Shown here piece after piece: positions 32,572 to 39,765 of a stretch of DNA of 39,765 bases. Position numbers and translations under genes: made by a program. The notes below the pieces were generated by a model. The model was given only the letters and a program-made list of their open reading frames with translations, had not been told where the DNA came from and did no database searches. The number at the start of each line of letters is the position of its first letter. Position 1 is the first letter of the stretch. The DNA is from Thermoanaerobaculaceae bacterium (lineage in GTDB: Bacteria > Acidobacteriota > Thermoanaerobaculia > Thermoanaerobaculales > Thermoanaerobaculaceae), in the NCBI GenBank assembly GCA_025456225.1, contig JALOLB010000017.1, positions 1-39,765 of the forward strand, written 5' to 3'.

Positions 32572-33520
32572 GAGCCTGTCGGAGAAATGGGAAGGTCCGC
32601 GCGCAGGGGGCTTGCCGGGTGCAGGCAAGGCGCGTGGAGGCACGCGATGTGGGGCATCGAGGCCGACGAGCAACGCCGCATCCACCCGGCAACCCCCCTG
32701 CGCCCTGCGGGTGACGGGCGGCGTGGGGCCATCTGCGGCGTTGTCGCGCCTCGTCGATGAACCCGCATCGCCTTCGGCGCGACGCCTTGCATCTGGCCCC
32801 ACGGCGCCCGTCACGCGGGCCTTCCGCTTTCTCCGACAGGCTCCCACTGCCGGTCTGTGCGTGCTGCTGGCGGCTGCCGCGGTGCAGGCGGGGACCCGCG
32901 AGGTCGAGCTGTCTCTTCCGGTGCGGTCGAAGCTGCAGATCTCGGGTCACGAGCGGCTGTACATCGGGCCCTTCCTCCGCGAGACCCGGGGCGACGAGGC
33001 ACCGGCCGAGCTGAAGTTCGACGTCGCCCAGGAGTTCGAGCGGTTCCTCCGGAAGATGCTGCGCAAGGAGGGCAAGTTCGTCATCCTGCCGGCCATCGAA
33101 GGGGTGCGGCTGCCCACCACGGACTCCCTGCAGCTTTCCAAGGACACCGAGTTCTGGCGCGACCTCGGGACCCGGGCCGGGGCCGACTACGTGGTGGCCG
33201 GGTCCATCGAGTTCACCGTCCAGGACACCACGCAGCCCAAGATCGAGTCCTACGAGTCCCCGGTCGACGGGCGCACCTACTACCGCCAGGTCATGGTGGA
33301 GCAGACCGGGTTCTCCTACGACATCCTGCTCAATGTCTTCGATGCCCGCACCGGGGCGCTCGTCTTCCAGGAGCCGTTCAAGGACACGCAGGAGCGCGAG
33401 GAGCGCAGCTTCGACGAGTTCACCGGCATGTTCGCCAACCTCTACGCCCTCGAGAACAAGCTGGTGGGGGTGTTCGTGCCGCGCACCGTGAAGACCAAGC
33501 GGTTCCTTTTCCTGCCGTGA
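32552..33520 (+). CDS. Periplasmic protein with its signal-peptide region disrupted by an inserted element
   Basis: 322 codons from ATG 32552, overlapping the TPR gene by 20 nt; GTG 32558 is the better start by spacing to GGAG. The first residues (VRNL) are followed by about 92 residues encoded by the palindromic element, then TAGLCVLLAAAAVQAG and the mature domain (TREVELSLPVRSKLQISGHE). Without the element this would be a normal signal peptide of about 22 residues. The frame is open through the element. The mature part (about 220 residues) is alpha/beta, with ADYVVAGSIEFTVQDT and FSYDILLNVFDARTGALVFQ, reminiscent of CsgG/FlgT-like periplasmic folds; the family is not recognised. Export is doubtful unless translation begins inside the element. 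Confidence 0.75.
   Translation: MAVRNLRSLSEKWEGPRAGGLPGAGKARGGTRCGASRPTSNAASTRQPPCALRVTGGVGPSAALSRLVDEPASPSARRLASGPTAPVTRAFRFLRQAPTAGLCVLLAAAAVQAGTREVELSLPVRSKLQISGHERLYIGPFLRETRGDEAPAELKFDVAQEFERFLRKMLRKEGKFVILPAIEGVRLPTTDSLQLSKDTEFWRDLGTRAGADYVVAGSIEFTVQDTTQPKIESYESPVDGRTYYRQVMVEQTGFSYDILLNVFDARTGALVFQEPFKDTQEREERSFDEFTGMFANLYALENKLVGVFVPRTVKTKRFLFLP
32571..32844. mobile_element. 274-bp MITE-like element with 25-bp terminal inverted repeats
   Basis: The left terminus (32571-32595, beginning GGAGCCTGTCGGAGAAA) and right terminus (32820-32844) are inverse copies with two mismatches. Inside, GGCATCGAGG followed by GCAACGCCGCA has an inverse partner near 32725-32760, so most of the element can fold on itself. 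It has no transposase. TA precedes the left end; CA follows the right end, while the isolated terminus at 24909-24933 is followed by TA. This hints at TA-targeting (IS630/mariner-type) mobilisation in trans, which is inference. Confidence 0.8.
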
Positions 33521-33530
33521 CGGGGGTGCC

Positions 33531-36410
33531 ATGAAGCGACTGCTTTCCATCCTGGCTCTCGCCCTGCTGGCGTCGTCGCCTGCCTCGGCGCAGTACTTCG
33601 GCAAGAACAAGGTTCGCTACGACACCTTCCAGTGGATGGTCTATCCCACCCCCCATTTCCGGATCTCCTACTACGACCGGGTCGAGCCGTCGCTCCCGAA
33701 GCTGGCGTCGTTCGCCGAAAGCGCCTACGACGAGCTCGCACGCAAGCTCAACTTCCAGATCACCGAGCCGATCCCGCTCATCGTCTACGCCACCCACGCC
33801 GAGTTCGAGCAGACCAACACCATCGTCGAGTTCATCCCCGAGGGCGTGGGCGCCTTCGCCCTGCCGTCCCGCAACCGCATGGTGCTGCCGGCGGACCTGC
33901 CGGACAAGGAGCTCCAGAAGCTGATCCAGCACGAGCTCACCCACGTCTTTCAGTTCGAGATCCTGTTCCAGGGAAGGCTCGGAAAGGCCCTCACCTCGAG
34001 CCCGCCCCAGTGGTTCATGGAGGGGATGGCATCGTTCTTCGCCGACGACGAGGACGCCCGGGCCAGGGCGATCATGCGCGACGCGACCCTCGGGGACCGG
34101 GTCGCCTCGGTGGCCGAGGGGCCGCGGGGGTATGACGCCTATCGGTACGGCCACATGGTGTTCAAGTTCGTGGAGTCGGAGTGGGGCATGGAGGGCGTGC
34201 GCGATCTCGTGTTCGAGTTCCGCAACAGCCTCTCCGGCTCCGTGGGCAAGGCTGTCAGGCGCGCCTTCGACCTCGAGCTCGAGGAGTTCGACTCCCGCTT
34301 CCGCTCCTGGCTCCGCAAGTTCTATCAGTCCTTCAGCGAGCGGGGCGATCCACGGGAGTTCGGCCAGCTCTTCCGCGTGGAGGCGGCCGGAGGCATGGAG
34401 ACCTACGAGACCTCTCCGGCGGCGTCCCCGTCCGGCGACCTCATTGCCGCGTTCACGACCTACAAGGAGGACGTGGACGTCGTCCTCTTCGGTGTGCCCG
34501 ACCGGAAGCTCTACCGCAACCTGACGCGAGGCAACACGACCCGGTACCAGTACCTCATCGCTCAGATGCTGACCGTGGGCCCGGATCGGGGCCGCGATCT
34601 GGCGTTCTCGCCGGACGGCGACCGCATCGCGGTGTTCGCCCGCCGTGAGCGCGGCCGGGACCTGCTGTTGCTCGACTCGATGAAGGGCTCGATCGTGCGC
34701 CGCCTCCCGATCACCGTCGACCAGGCCATGCAGCCGGCCTTCTCGCCCGACGGCAAGGTGATCGCATTTCATGCATTTGCAGGTGGTCGCGCCGACATCT
34801 ACCTGCTGGACCTCGAGTCCGAGAAGCTCACCAACCTCACCCAGGACGAGGCGTTCGACTCCGATCCGGTCTACACGGCCGACGGCAAGCACATCGTCTT
34901 CTCCTCTCAGGCCGGCGAGAACACCAAGCTCTTCGAGCTGGACCTCGCGAACCCGACGCAGCGCCGACAGCTCACCTTCGGGGGAGGTGACGACGAGGGA
35001 ACCTCGTTCTCGCGCGACGGGAAGCGCCTGTACTTCGCCTCCGACCGCGATCAGGGTGTCATGGACATCTATGCCCTCGACCTCGAGACCCGCGAGCTGA
35101 CGCGCCTCACCTGGGTCATCGGAGCCGCCATCAACCCGGTGGCCATCCCGACCCGGGACGGTGAGCGCGTGGTCTTCCAGGCCTACGCCAAGGGGCGCTG
35201 GGCGCTCTACGTTGCGGACCCCGCTCAGGGCGAGCCAGCCGGGAAGGAGGAGGGGCCCAGGGAGGCTCCGACCCGCGAGCGCTACGAGCCCGCGATCTCG
35301 GTGGCGATCAACAAGGAGAAGGCCGAGCCGGTGAAGCGTCGAAAGCTCGGCGTCGAGGACATGCAGGTGCTGGTCGGCATCAACAACGACAACACCCTGC
35401 TCTCCCAGACGTACATCTCCCTCGCCGACAACTACGGGGACCGGCGGGTCAACCTCATGCTCGCCTCGGTGCAGGGCTACACGACCTTCTCGGCGTCCTA
35501 CCTCGACCTCTCCAGGCGCCTGCAGTGGGGAGCGATGATCTTCGACGATCGCTCGTACTACGTGTACACCGCCAACCAGGTCGAGGGCCGGGTCGAGCAA
35601 GAGCAGGCTGTGCGGCAGACCGGCGCAGCGGCCTTCGCCCAGTACCCGCTCTCGCTCTACCATCGCGTCGAGGGCACAGTCGGCTACATCTCCCAGTCGG
35701 TCTCGTACCCGGTCTTCACGGAGCAGGGGGTGCGGTTCACGTCGATTTCGAACGACATCCCGTGGCTGGGGGTCAGCGCAACAGGTGACACCACGTTCTG
35801 GCAGTACTACGGGCCGCACGGCGGGAGGCGGTTGCAGCTCTCGATCAACAACTCGGTCGACACGCAAAACGGTGGGAGCCTGTCGCGGGACTACATCCTG
35901 GACCTCCGCCAGTACGTGCCCATCTCGCGGCGCAACGAGCTGGCGCTGCGGCTCTACGCGGCCTGGGCCGACGGCAACCAACCGAACCTCTACTACTTCG
36001 GTGGCATCGACACGCTCCGCGGCTACGACTATCGATCCCTCGTCGGCAACCGGGTGGCCTATTTGAACGCCGAGTGGCGCTTCCCCCTCATCGACCACCT
36101 CGTGCTGCCGTGGCTGCATCTGACCTCGGTGCGCGGGCGCTTCTTCATCGATGTCGGCGCCGCCTGGTTCGACCTGCCGGCCTACACGGTGGAGTTCGGG
36201 GGCCAGGAGATCGAGGTGCCGGCCTACAAGCAGGACTTTGACTTCATGGAGGACGGCGTGCTGAAGGATGGCGTGTCCTCCTATGGGTTCGGCTTCTCCC
36301 TCAACCTCTTCGGTCTGCCAGCCCACTGGGACTTTGCCAGGCGCTGGGACTTCAAGAACGCCCTCGACGAAGGCTATCGCACCGAGTTCTGGATCGGCAT
36401 CAAGTACTGA
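33531..36410 (+). CDS. Fusion of zinc metallopeptidase, TolB-like propeller and Omp85-like beta-barrel
   Basis: 959 residues from ATG 33531, 10 nt after the previous stop. The signal peptide is MKRLLSILALALLASSPASA. A gluzincin domain (about 30-290) has H134-E-L-T-H138 and a downstream Glu in WFMEGMASFF (Glu about 164), as in peptidase MA-like enzymes. Next is a TolB/PD40 propeller (about 300-590) with units FSPDGDRIAVFARRE, FSPDGKVIAFHAFAG, YTADGKHIVFSSQAG and FSRDGKRLYFASDRD. The last 360 residues alternate as a beta-barrel with the Omp85 signature GGIDTLRGYDYRS (about 825-837), FFIDVGAAWF, and a C-terminal aromatic (WIGIKY). The barrel would sit in the outer membrane with protease and propeller in the periplasm. 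It may clear or insert other proteins, but this is inferred from domains. It follows the TPR lipoprotein and the periplasmic protein. Confidence 0.92.
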   Translation: MKRLLSILALALLASSPASAQYFGKNKVRYDTFQWMVYPTPHFRISYYDRVEPSLPKLASFAESAYDELARKLNFQITEPIPLIVYATHAEFEQTNTIVEFIPEGVGAFALPSRNRMVLPADLPDKELQKLIQHELTHVFQFEILFQGRLGKALTSSPPQWFMEGMASFFADDEDARARAIMRDATLGDRVASVAEGPRGYDAYRYGHMVFKFVESEWGMEGVRDLVFEFRNSLSGSVGKAVRRAFDLELEEFDSRFRSWLRKFYQSFSERGDPREFGQLFRVEAAGGMETYETSPAASPSGDLIAAFTTYKEDVDVVLFGVPDRKLYRNLTRGNTTRYQYLIAQMLTVGPDRGRDLAFSPDGDRIAVFARRERGRDLLLLDSMKGSIVRRLPITVDQAMQPAFSPDGKVIAFHAFAGGRADIYLLDLESEKLTNLTQDEAFDSDPVYTADGKHIVFSSQAGENTKLFELDLANPTQRRQLTFGGGDDEGTSFSRDGKRLYFASDRDQGVMDIYALDLETRELTRLTWVIGAAINPVAIPTRDGERVVFQAYAKGRWALYVADPAQGEPAGKEEGPREAPTRERYEPAISVAINKEKAEPVKRRKLGVEDMQVLVGINNDNTLLSQTYISLADNYGDRRVNLMLASVQGYTTFSASYLDLSRRLQWGAMIFDDRSYYVYTANQVEGRVEQEQAVRQTGAAAFAQYPLSLYHRVEGTVGYISQSVSYPVFTEQGVRFTSISNDIPWLGVSATGDTTFWQYYGPHGGRRLQLSINNSVDTQNGGSLSRDYILDLRQYVPISRRNELALRLYAAWADGNQPNLYYFGGIDTLRGYDYRSLVGNRVAYLNAEWRFPLIDHLVLPWLHLTSVRGRFFIDVGAAWFDLPAYTVEFGGQEIEVPAYKQDFDFMEDGVLKDGVSSYGFGFSLNLFGLPAHWDFARRWDFKNALDEGYRTEFWIGIKY

Positions 36411-36431
36411 GGGGAGAGGGGAGAGGGGAGA
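36411..36431. repeat. Three exact GGGGAGA heptamers
   Basis: Three copies stand directly after the stop of the fusion protein, followed by GCCCCCCTCCC. The remaining gap to 36491 has no terminator with a T-run. It is the smallest heptamer family in the window. Confidence 0.85.
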
Positions 36432-36491
36432 GCCCCCCTCCCACCCTGGGGACGGGGTCTTGAACCTGGACCGTGGGAGGGCTGAGCTCCC

Positions 36492-37718
36492 TCAGGGTGT
36501 TCTGCGGGGTGGGGCGATGGCGTCGATGGCCGCGAGGGTCTCGGTGGCGAGCCGGGCCTGGAGCTGGCGAAGGGTCTCGGCAGATGGGGGCTGAGCGCCC
36601 CACCCCTGCTCGGCGGCCCGCACGGCGGCAAGGACCCGACCTTCCTGCGCCAGGAGCGGTGCCAGAACCCCGGTGTCCTTGGCGGCGAGAGCCGAAACCT
36701 CGAGATAGCGCTTCTGGTCCCCGCGCCAGGTGGGGTAGAGCCTTGCCCGGACGCGGTCACACGCGGCGTTGAGGGGCGCGGGCTCGGCTCCGGCCGCGAG
36801 CTCGCGGGGGACCGAGGCGGCCTTGACCCACACGGGCGACGCGACGCCGGTGACCGGCTGGCCGAGGATGAACCAGGCGGTGGAGAAAGCCGGATCGCCA
36901 CCCGCCTTGACCCCCGAGATGAGCGTCACCGAGGCCGTGATGTCCCGGTTGATGCTGTCTCCGACCCACGCGAAGCGGGCGGCGGCGGGCGACTGCAGGG
37001 GGAAGGCCCCCGTGTTCGGGTTGGCGACGTCCCGGCTCACCCGTCCGAGCAGCGTCGAGGCGTTGAGTGCGCCAGCGGCCACCAGCTCGTCCACCAGGGC
37101 CGTGGCGCGCTGGCGGCGCAGCAGGCCGGAGCCGGTGTCGGTCGTCCCCGTGTCCGAGTAGTTGGTGCGGATCAGGTATCCCCTGGGCGCGGCCGCCGGG
37201 TCCGTGGCATCGAAGCGCTTGAAGGTCGTGAGGCCGGTCTCGAAGTAGGCGGCCCCGCCCTGGGCGTCGATCACCCCGAAGTTGGCGGTCGTGTCCCGCG
37301 CTCCCTTGAGGTTCGTTTCCCCGAGCAGCCGCTCGAAGTCGGCGAGCGTCGCGCAGGACTGCAGTGCCAGCTTCATGAGCATGCCCTCGGCGGTGGTCTC
37401 GGCATCGTCGAGGTTGTAGGACGCCGAGTTCATGATCGCGAAGCCGGCGCTGTTGACGCCGGCCCAGATCTGCAGGCCGGCGGTGTCCCCCTGGTTGACC
37501 ACGCCGACGTAGGCGTAGCGGCCGTCCTCGCGATAGACGACCTGGTTGTGGAGGTCGTCGGCGTCGCGGTTCTTCCACAGCAGCGGCCGGCCGTCGGCCG
37601 TGGCCGCGCCGGAGATCACGGCCGTCGTGCAGGCGGTGGCGGGCACCGGCACGGTGCCCGCGAGGGCGACAAGCACGACCACGAGCATGACGGACCTGAC
37701 GACTGCGGGCTTGGGCAT
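36492..37718 (-). CDS. Secreted Ntn-hydrolase-like protein (C45/choloylglycine hydrolase-like)
   Basis: 408 residues from ATG 37718, with GGAGAG 5 nt upstream. The signal peptide VMLVVVLVALAGTVPVPATA is followed at once by CTTAVISGAATADGRPLLWK, then NRDADD. In this superfamily a mature N-terminal Cys is the nucleophile, so signal cleavage after ATA would expose it. The Cys-x5-8-GRPLLWKNRD pattern and NYSDTGT are typical of AAT/C45 (acyltransferase, carcinine hydrolase) and bile-salt-hydrolase relatives. It should cleave an amide bond of a small molecule in the periplasm or outside. A lipobox is an alternative reading of the Cys, but position -3 is Ala, not Leu. Substrate is unknown. Confidence 0.83.
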   Translation of the reverse strand: MPKPAVVRSVMLVVVLVALAGTVPVPATACTTAVISGAATADGRPLLWKNRDADDLHNQVVYREDGRYAYVGVVNQGDTAGLQIWAGVNSAGFAIMNSASYNLDDAETTAEGMLMKLALQSCATLADFERLLGETNLKGARDTTANFGVIDAQGGAAYFETGLTTFKRFDATDPAAAPRGYLIRTNYSDTGTTDTGSGLLRRQRATALVDELVAAGALNASTLLGRVSRDVANPNTGAFPLQSPAAARFAWVGDSINRDITASVTLISGVKAGGDPAFSTAWFILGQPVTGVASPVWVKAASVPRELAAGAEPAPLNAACDRVRARLYPTWRGDQKRYLEVSALAAKDTGVLAPLLAQEGRVLAAVRAAEQGWGAQPPSAETLRQLQARLATETLAAIDAIAPPRRTP

Positions 37719-37861
37719 CGGTCTCTCCAGGCGCGGAGTCAGATGGCGGCCGACGGGCGGCAGGCGCATCTGTCGAGCGCTGCGGGGAGCCTACCTCAGG
37801 GGCGCCGCGGATGCCAGAACCCTGCGCCGGCAGGTGTCGGGCCCGGCGCGCCCTGGTCTTC

Positions 37862-38065
37862 CTACCCGGCGTGCTGCCCGGGCCGGCGCCCCACACGTCC
37901 GAGGAGAACATACAGCACCAGACAGACCAGGAAGTCGAGCAGGAGACCGAGGTCGTAGGCGAAGGGGCGGTGGCGGAGAGCCGGCGGGAACTGGGGCTGG
38001 AGGACGAGGAACCAGAGGACGTTTCCGACCACCACGGCGATGAGGGCGCGCACCCAGGCGTTCAT
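37862..38065 (-). CDS. Small two-helix membrane protein
   Basis: 67 residues with two hydrophobic segments (VRALIAVVVGNVLWFLVL and LGLLLDFLVCLVLYVLLG) and a basic tail (RVGRRPGQHAG). No recognisable family, and no strong ribosome site precedes ATG 38065, so the start is uncertain. A real but unknown membrane protein is the best reading. Confidence 0.55.
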   Translation of the reverse strand: MNAWVRALIAVVVGNVLWFLVLQPQFPPALRHRPFAYDLGLLLDFLVCLVLYVLLGRVGRRPGQHAG

Positions 38066-38127
38066 CTGGTCATGAGGGTACTGCGGCGGTGCGGATGTGG
38101 CAACGTCGCCTGGGTGCCGCCGGGGCC

Positions 38128-38156
38128 TTGCTGCCGGGGGTGCCTGTTCCTACAAT
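38128..38156 (+). promoter_or_regulatory. Candidate promoter of the permease gene
   Basis: TTGCTG, 17 nt, TACAAT (5 of 6 in the -10). The leader would be about 98 nt, long enough to carry a regulatory element, but no known riboswitch fold was recognised in it. Confidence 0.5.
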
Positions 38157-38260
38157 GCCCGGGCAGTCCGCCGGCCAGGGCCCTTCCGTGCAGCGTGGCG
38201 ACGTGCTCGTGTCATCAGCGCGGAGGGGCAGGCGCCGGGTTGGGCGGCGAGGAGAGGACG

Positions 38261-39765
38261 ATGAACGAGTCTTCCCGCAAGTACAACTGGTTCGCCATCG
38301 GGGACATCAACGGCTTCTTCGGGTTGATGTTCGACAACCTGACGGTGCTCTCGTTCCTGGCCGGCATCCTGGTCTTCGCCTTCGGCTTCCCGGCCGAGAT
38401 CGTGTACCGGCGGATGTTCCCTGGCACCGCGTTCGGGGTGCTGTTCGGCGACCTGGTGTACACCTGGATGGCGTTCCGCCTCGCCAAGCGGACCGGCAAC
38501 ACGAGGGTGACGGCGATGCCCCTCGGGCTCGACACGCCGTCCACCATCGGCATCGCGCTCGTGGTGCTCGGGCCGGCGTTCGTGTCGCTGAAAGCCCAGG
38601 GCATGCCGGTGCAGGACGCGGCGATGATGACCTGGTACATCGGCATGGCGACCATGGTCATGATCGGCGTCATCAAGCTCGTCCTCTCGTTCTGCGGCGG
38701 CTGGGTGCAGAAGATGGTGCCCCAGGCGGGCCTCCTGGGGTCGCTCGCCGGCATCGGCCTGGCGCTCATCGGCTTCGTGCCGCTCGTCGACATCTTCGGC
38801 CTGCCGCTGGTGGGCATGGTCTCGCTGGGCCTGATCCTCTACAACCTGGTGGCGCGCATCCGGCTGCCCTGGAACCTCCCCGGCGTGCTGGTCGCCATCG
38901 CGGTGGGCACGACGCTGTACTACACCCTCGGGCCGCTCGGACTCGTCGGTGGCACCTACCAGCCGTTGCCGCCGGTCGAGCTGCACTTCGGCCTGCCAAT
39001 GCCGACTCTCCTGTGGATCCAGGGGATCGCCGGCGCCCTCAAGTACCTGCCGATTGCGATCCCCTTCGCTCTCCTCACCGTGGTGGGCGGCATCAACGTC
39101 ACCGAGAGCGCGCGCGTCGCCGGCGACGACTTCAAGACCCGGGACATCCTGCTCACCGAGGCGGTGGCCACGCTGATCGCCGGGATGTGCGGGGGCGTCG
39201 CCCAGTCCACCCCGTACATCGGCCAGCCGGCCTACAAGGGCATGGGGTCGCGGGCCGGGTACACCCTGATCACCGGCCTGTTCGTGGGGCTGGGCGGCAT
39301 CCTGGGGTACGTGGGCTACATCGTGGAGCTGATCCCGCGTGCCGTGCTGGCACCGATCCTCATCTTCGTGGCCCTCGACATCATGGTGCAGGCGACCCTG
39401 GCGTGCCCGCACCGGCATGCCCCGGCGGTGATGTTCTCGTACTTCCCGACCGTGGCGCGGCTGCTCGCCATCAAGCTCTCCACCTTCGTCCCGCTGGCCA
39501 CCATGGGCGTGCTGCTCGCCAAGCCGGGCAAGGAGCTGCCCGAGGTGCTGGTCACGGTCGCCCTGGGCAACGGCTTCATCGTCACGGGCATGCTGTGGGG
39601 CGCTTTCCTGGCCGAGATGATCGACCGGCGGCTGCGCCACGCCTCGCTCTACCTGGGCATCCTCACGGTCTTCACCTTCTTCGGGGTCATCCACTCCTCG
39701 GCGGCGGACGGCAACATGTACCTGCCGTGGCAGATCGCCGACCCGCTGCAGCGGGCGATCCCGTA
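38261..39765 (+). CDS. NCS2/AzgA-like permease, 3' end beyond the window
   Basis: 501 codons from ATG 38261 (GGAGAGG 4 nt upstream) to the edge without a stop. There are about twelve hydrophobic segments (FLAGILVFAFGFPAEIVY, TIGIALVVLGPAFVSL, GLLGSLAGIGLALIGFVPLV, VLAPILIFVALDIMVQATLA and others). The half-helix motif TAMPLGLDTPSTIG and the helix after IQGIAGALKYLPIAIPFALL, with VGGINVTESARVAGDD, resemble the nucleobase-cation symporter-2 layout (xanthine/uracil/AzgA group). The substrate is not certain; some annotations call these simply xanthine/uracil permeases. It stands alone, divergent from the small membrane protein. Confidence 0.88.
   Translation, partial: MNESSRKYNWFAIGDINGFFGLMFDNLTVLSFLAGILVFAFGFPAEIVYRRMFPGTAFGVLFGDLVYTWMAFRLAKRTGNTRVTAMPLGLDTPSTIGIALVVLGPAFVSLKAQGMPVQDAAMMTWYIGMATMVMIGVIKLVLSFCGGWVQKMVPQAGLLGSLAGIGLALIGFVPLVDIFGLPLVGMVSLGLILYNLVARIRLPWNLPGVLVAIAVGTTLYYTLGPLGLVGGTYQPLPPVELHFGLPMPTLLWIQGIAGALKYLPIAIPFALLTVVGGINVTESARVAGDDFKTRDILLTEAVATLIAGMCGGVAQSTPYIGQPAYKGMGSRAGYTLITGLFVGLGGILGYVGYIVELIPRAVLAPILIFVALDIMVQATLACPHRHAPAVMFSYFPTVARLLAIKLSTFVPLATMGVLLAKPGKELPEVLVTVALGNGFIVTGMLWGAFLAEMIDRRLRHASLYLGILTVFTFFGVIHSSAADGNMYLPWQIADPLQRAIP

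Noticed and set aside
35868-35882. GGGAGCCTGTCGCGGG resembling the element terminus
   Set aside because: It matches only the first 11 bases, lies within conserved barrel codons and has no partner.

Overview
The window is GC-rich (roughly 70% by eye) and comes from a diderm bacterium. It has a C-terminal Omp85-like beta-barrel protein, several signal peptides and lipoboxes, and the dprA - topA - trmFO gene order also known from Firmicutes. Large secreted NHL, PKD and metzincin proteins, a folate-dependent TrmFO and repeat-rich intergenic DNA point to Acidobacteriota, perhaps a Thermoanaerobaculia-like lineage. That placement is inference; no rRNA is present.

Layout. 1-1576 (minus, cut by the edge): secreted repeat protein. 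1750-5107: autoregulated GntR/YtrA-type regulator, ABC ATPase and a permease fused to an extracytoplasmic propeller-like domain. 5275-7466: a second ABC exporter (ATPase and ABC-2 permease). 7487-7857: three palindromic repeat units. 7978-9860 (minus): slipin/SPFH protein, a degenerate tRNA-like sequence and a probable structured small RNA with its own consensus promoter and terminator. 9968-13009: secreted metzincin protease. 13297-17354: PPK2 polyphosphate kinase, a membrane protein, a YnbA/YnbB-like phospholipid pair and a PlsC acyltransferase, with related CCTCAGG heptamer arrays on both sides. 17351-19761 (minus): secreted TIG-like protein and a zinc alcohol dehydrogenase. 20156-24842: a 1393-residue NHL-repeat secreted protein and a small exported protein. 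24988-32160: 6-phosphofructokinase (plus), then trmFO, topA and dprA (minus), with a lipoprotein gene on the other strand between topA and dprA. 32197-36410: TPR lipoprotein, periplasmic protein and a protease-propeller-barrel fusion. 36492-38065 (minus): secreted Ntn-hydrolase-like protein and a small membrane protein. 38261-end: NCS2-like permease, cut by the edge.

Most notable points. (1) topA has lost about 58 nt that should encode the toprim DxDxE motif, and is frameshifted there. (2) A 274-bp element with 25-bp terminal inverted repeats lies inside the signal-peptide region of the gene at 32552; a single identical terminus lies at 24909-24933. (3) Nearly every longer intergenic gap carries its own family of degenerate 7-bp tandem repeats, often arranged as inverted arrays around a core. 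(4) A roughly 215-residue module ends two otherwise unrelated secreted proteins in tandem, and a relative of it begins a third. (5) A 210-nt minus-strand RNA candidate at 9617-9826 resembles 6S RNA in size and shape but is not proven to be one.
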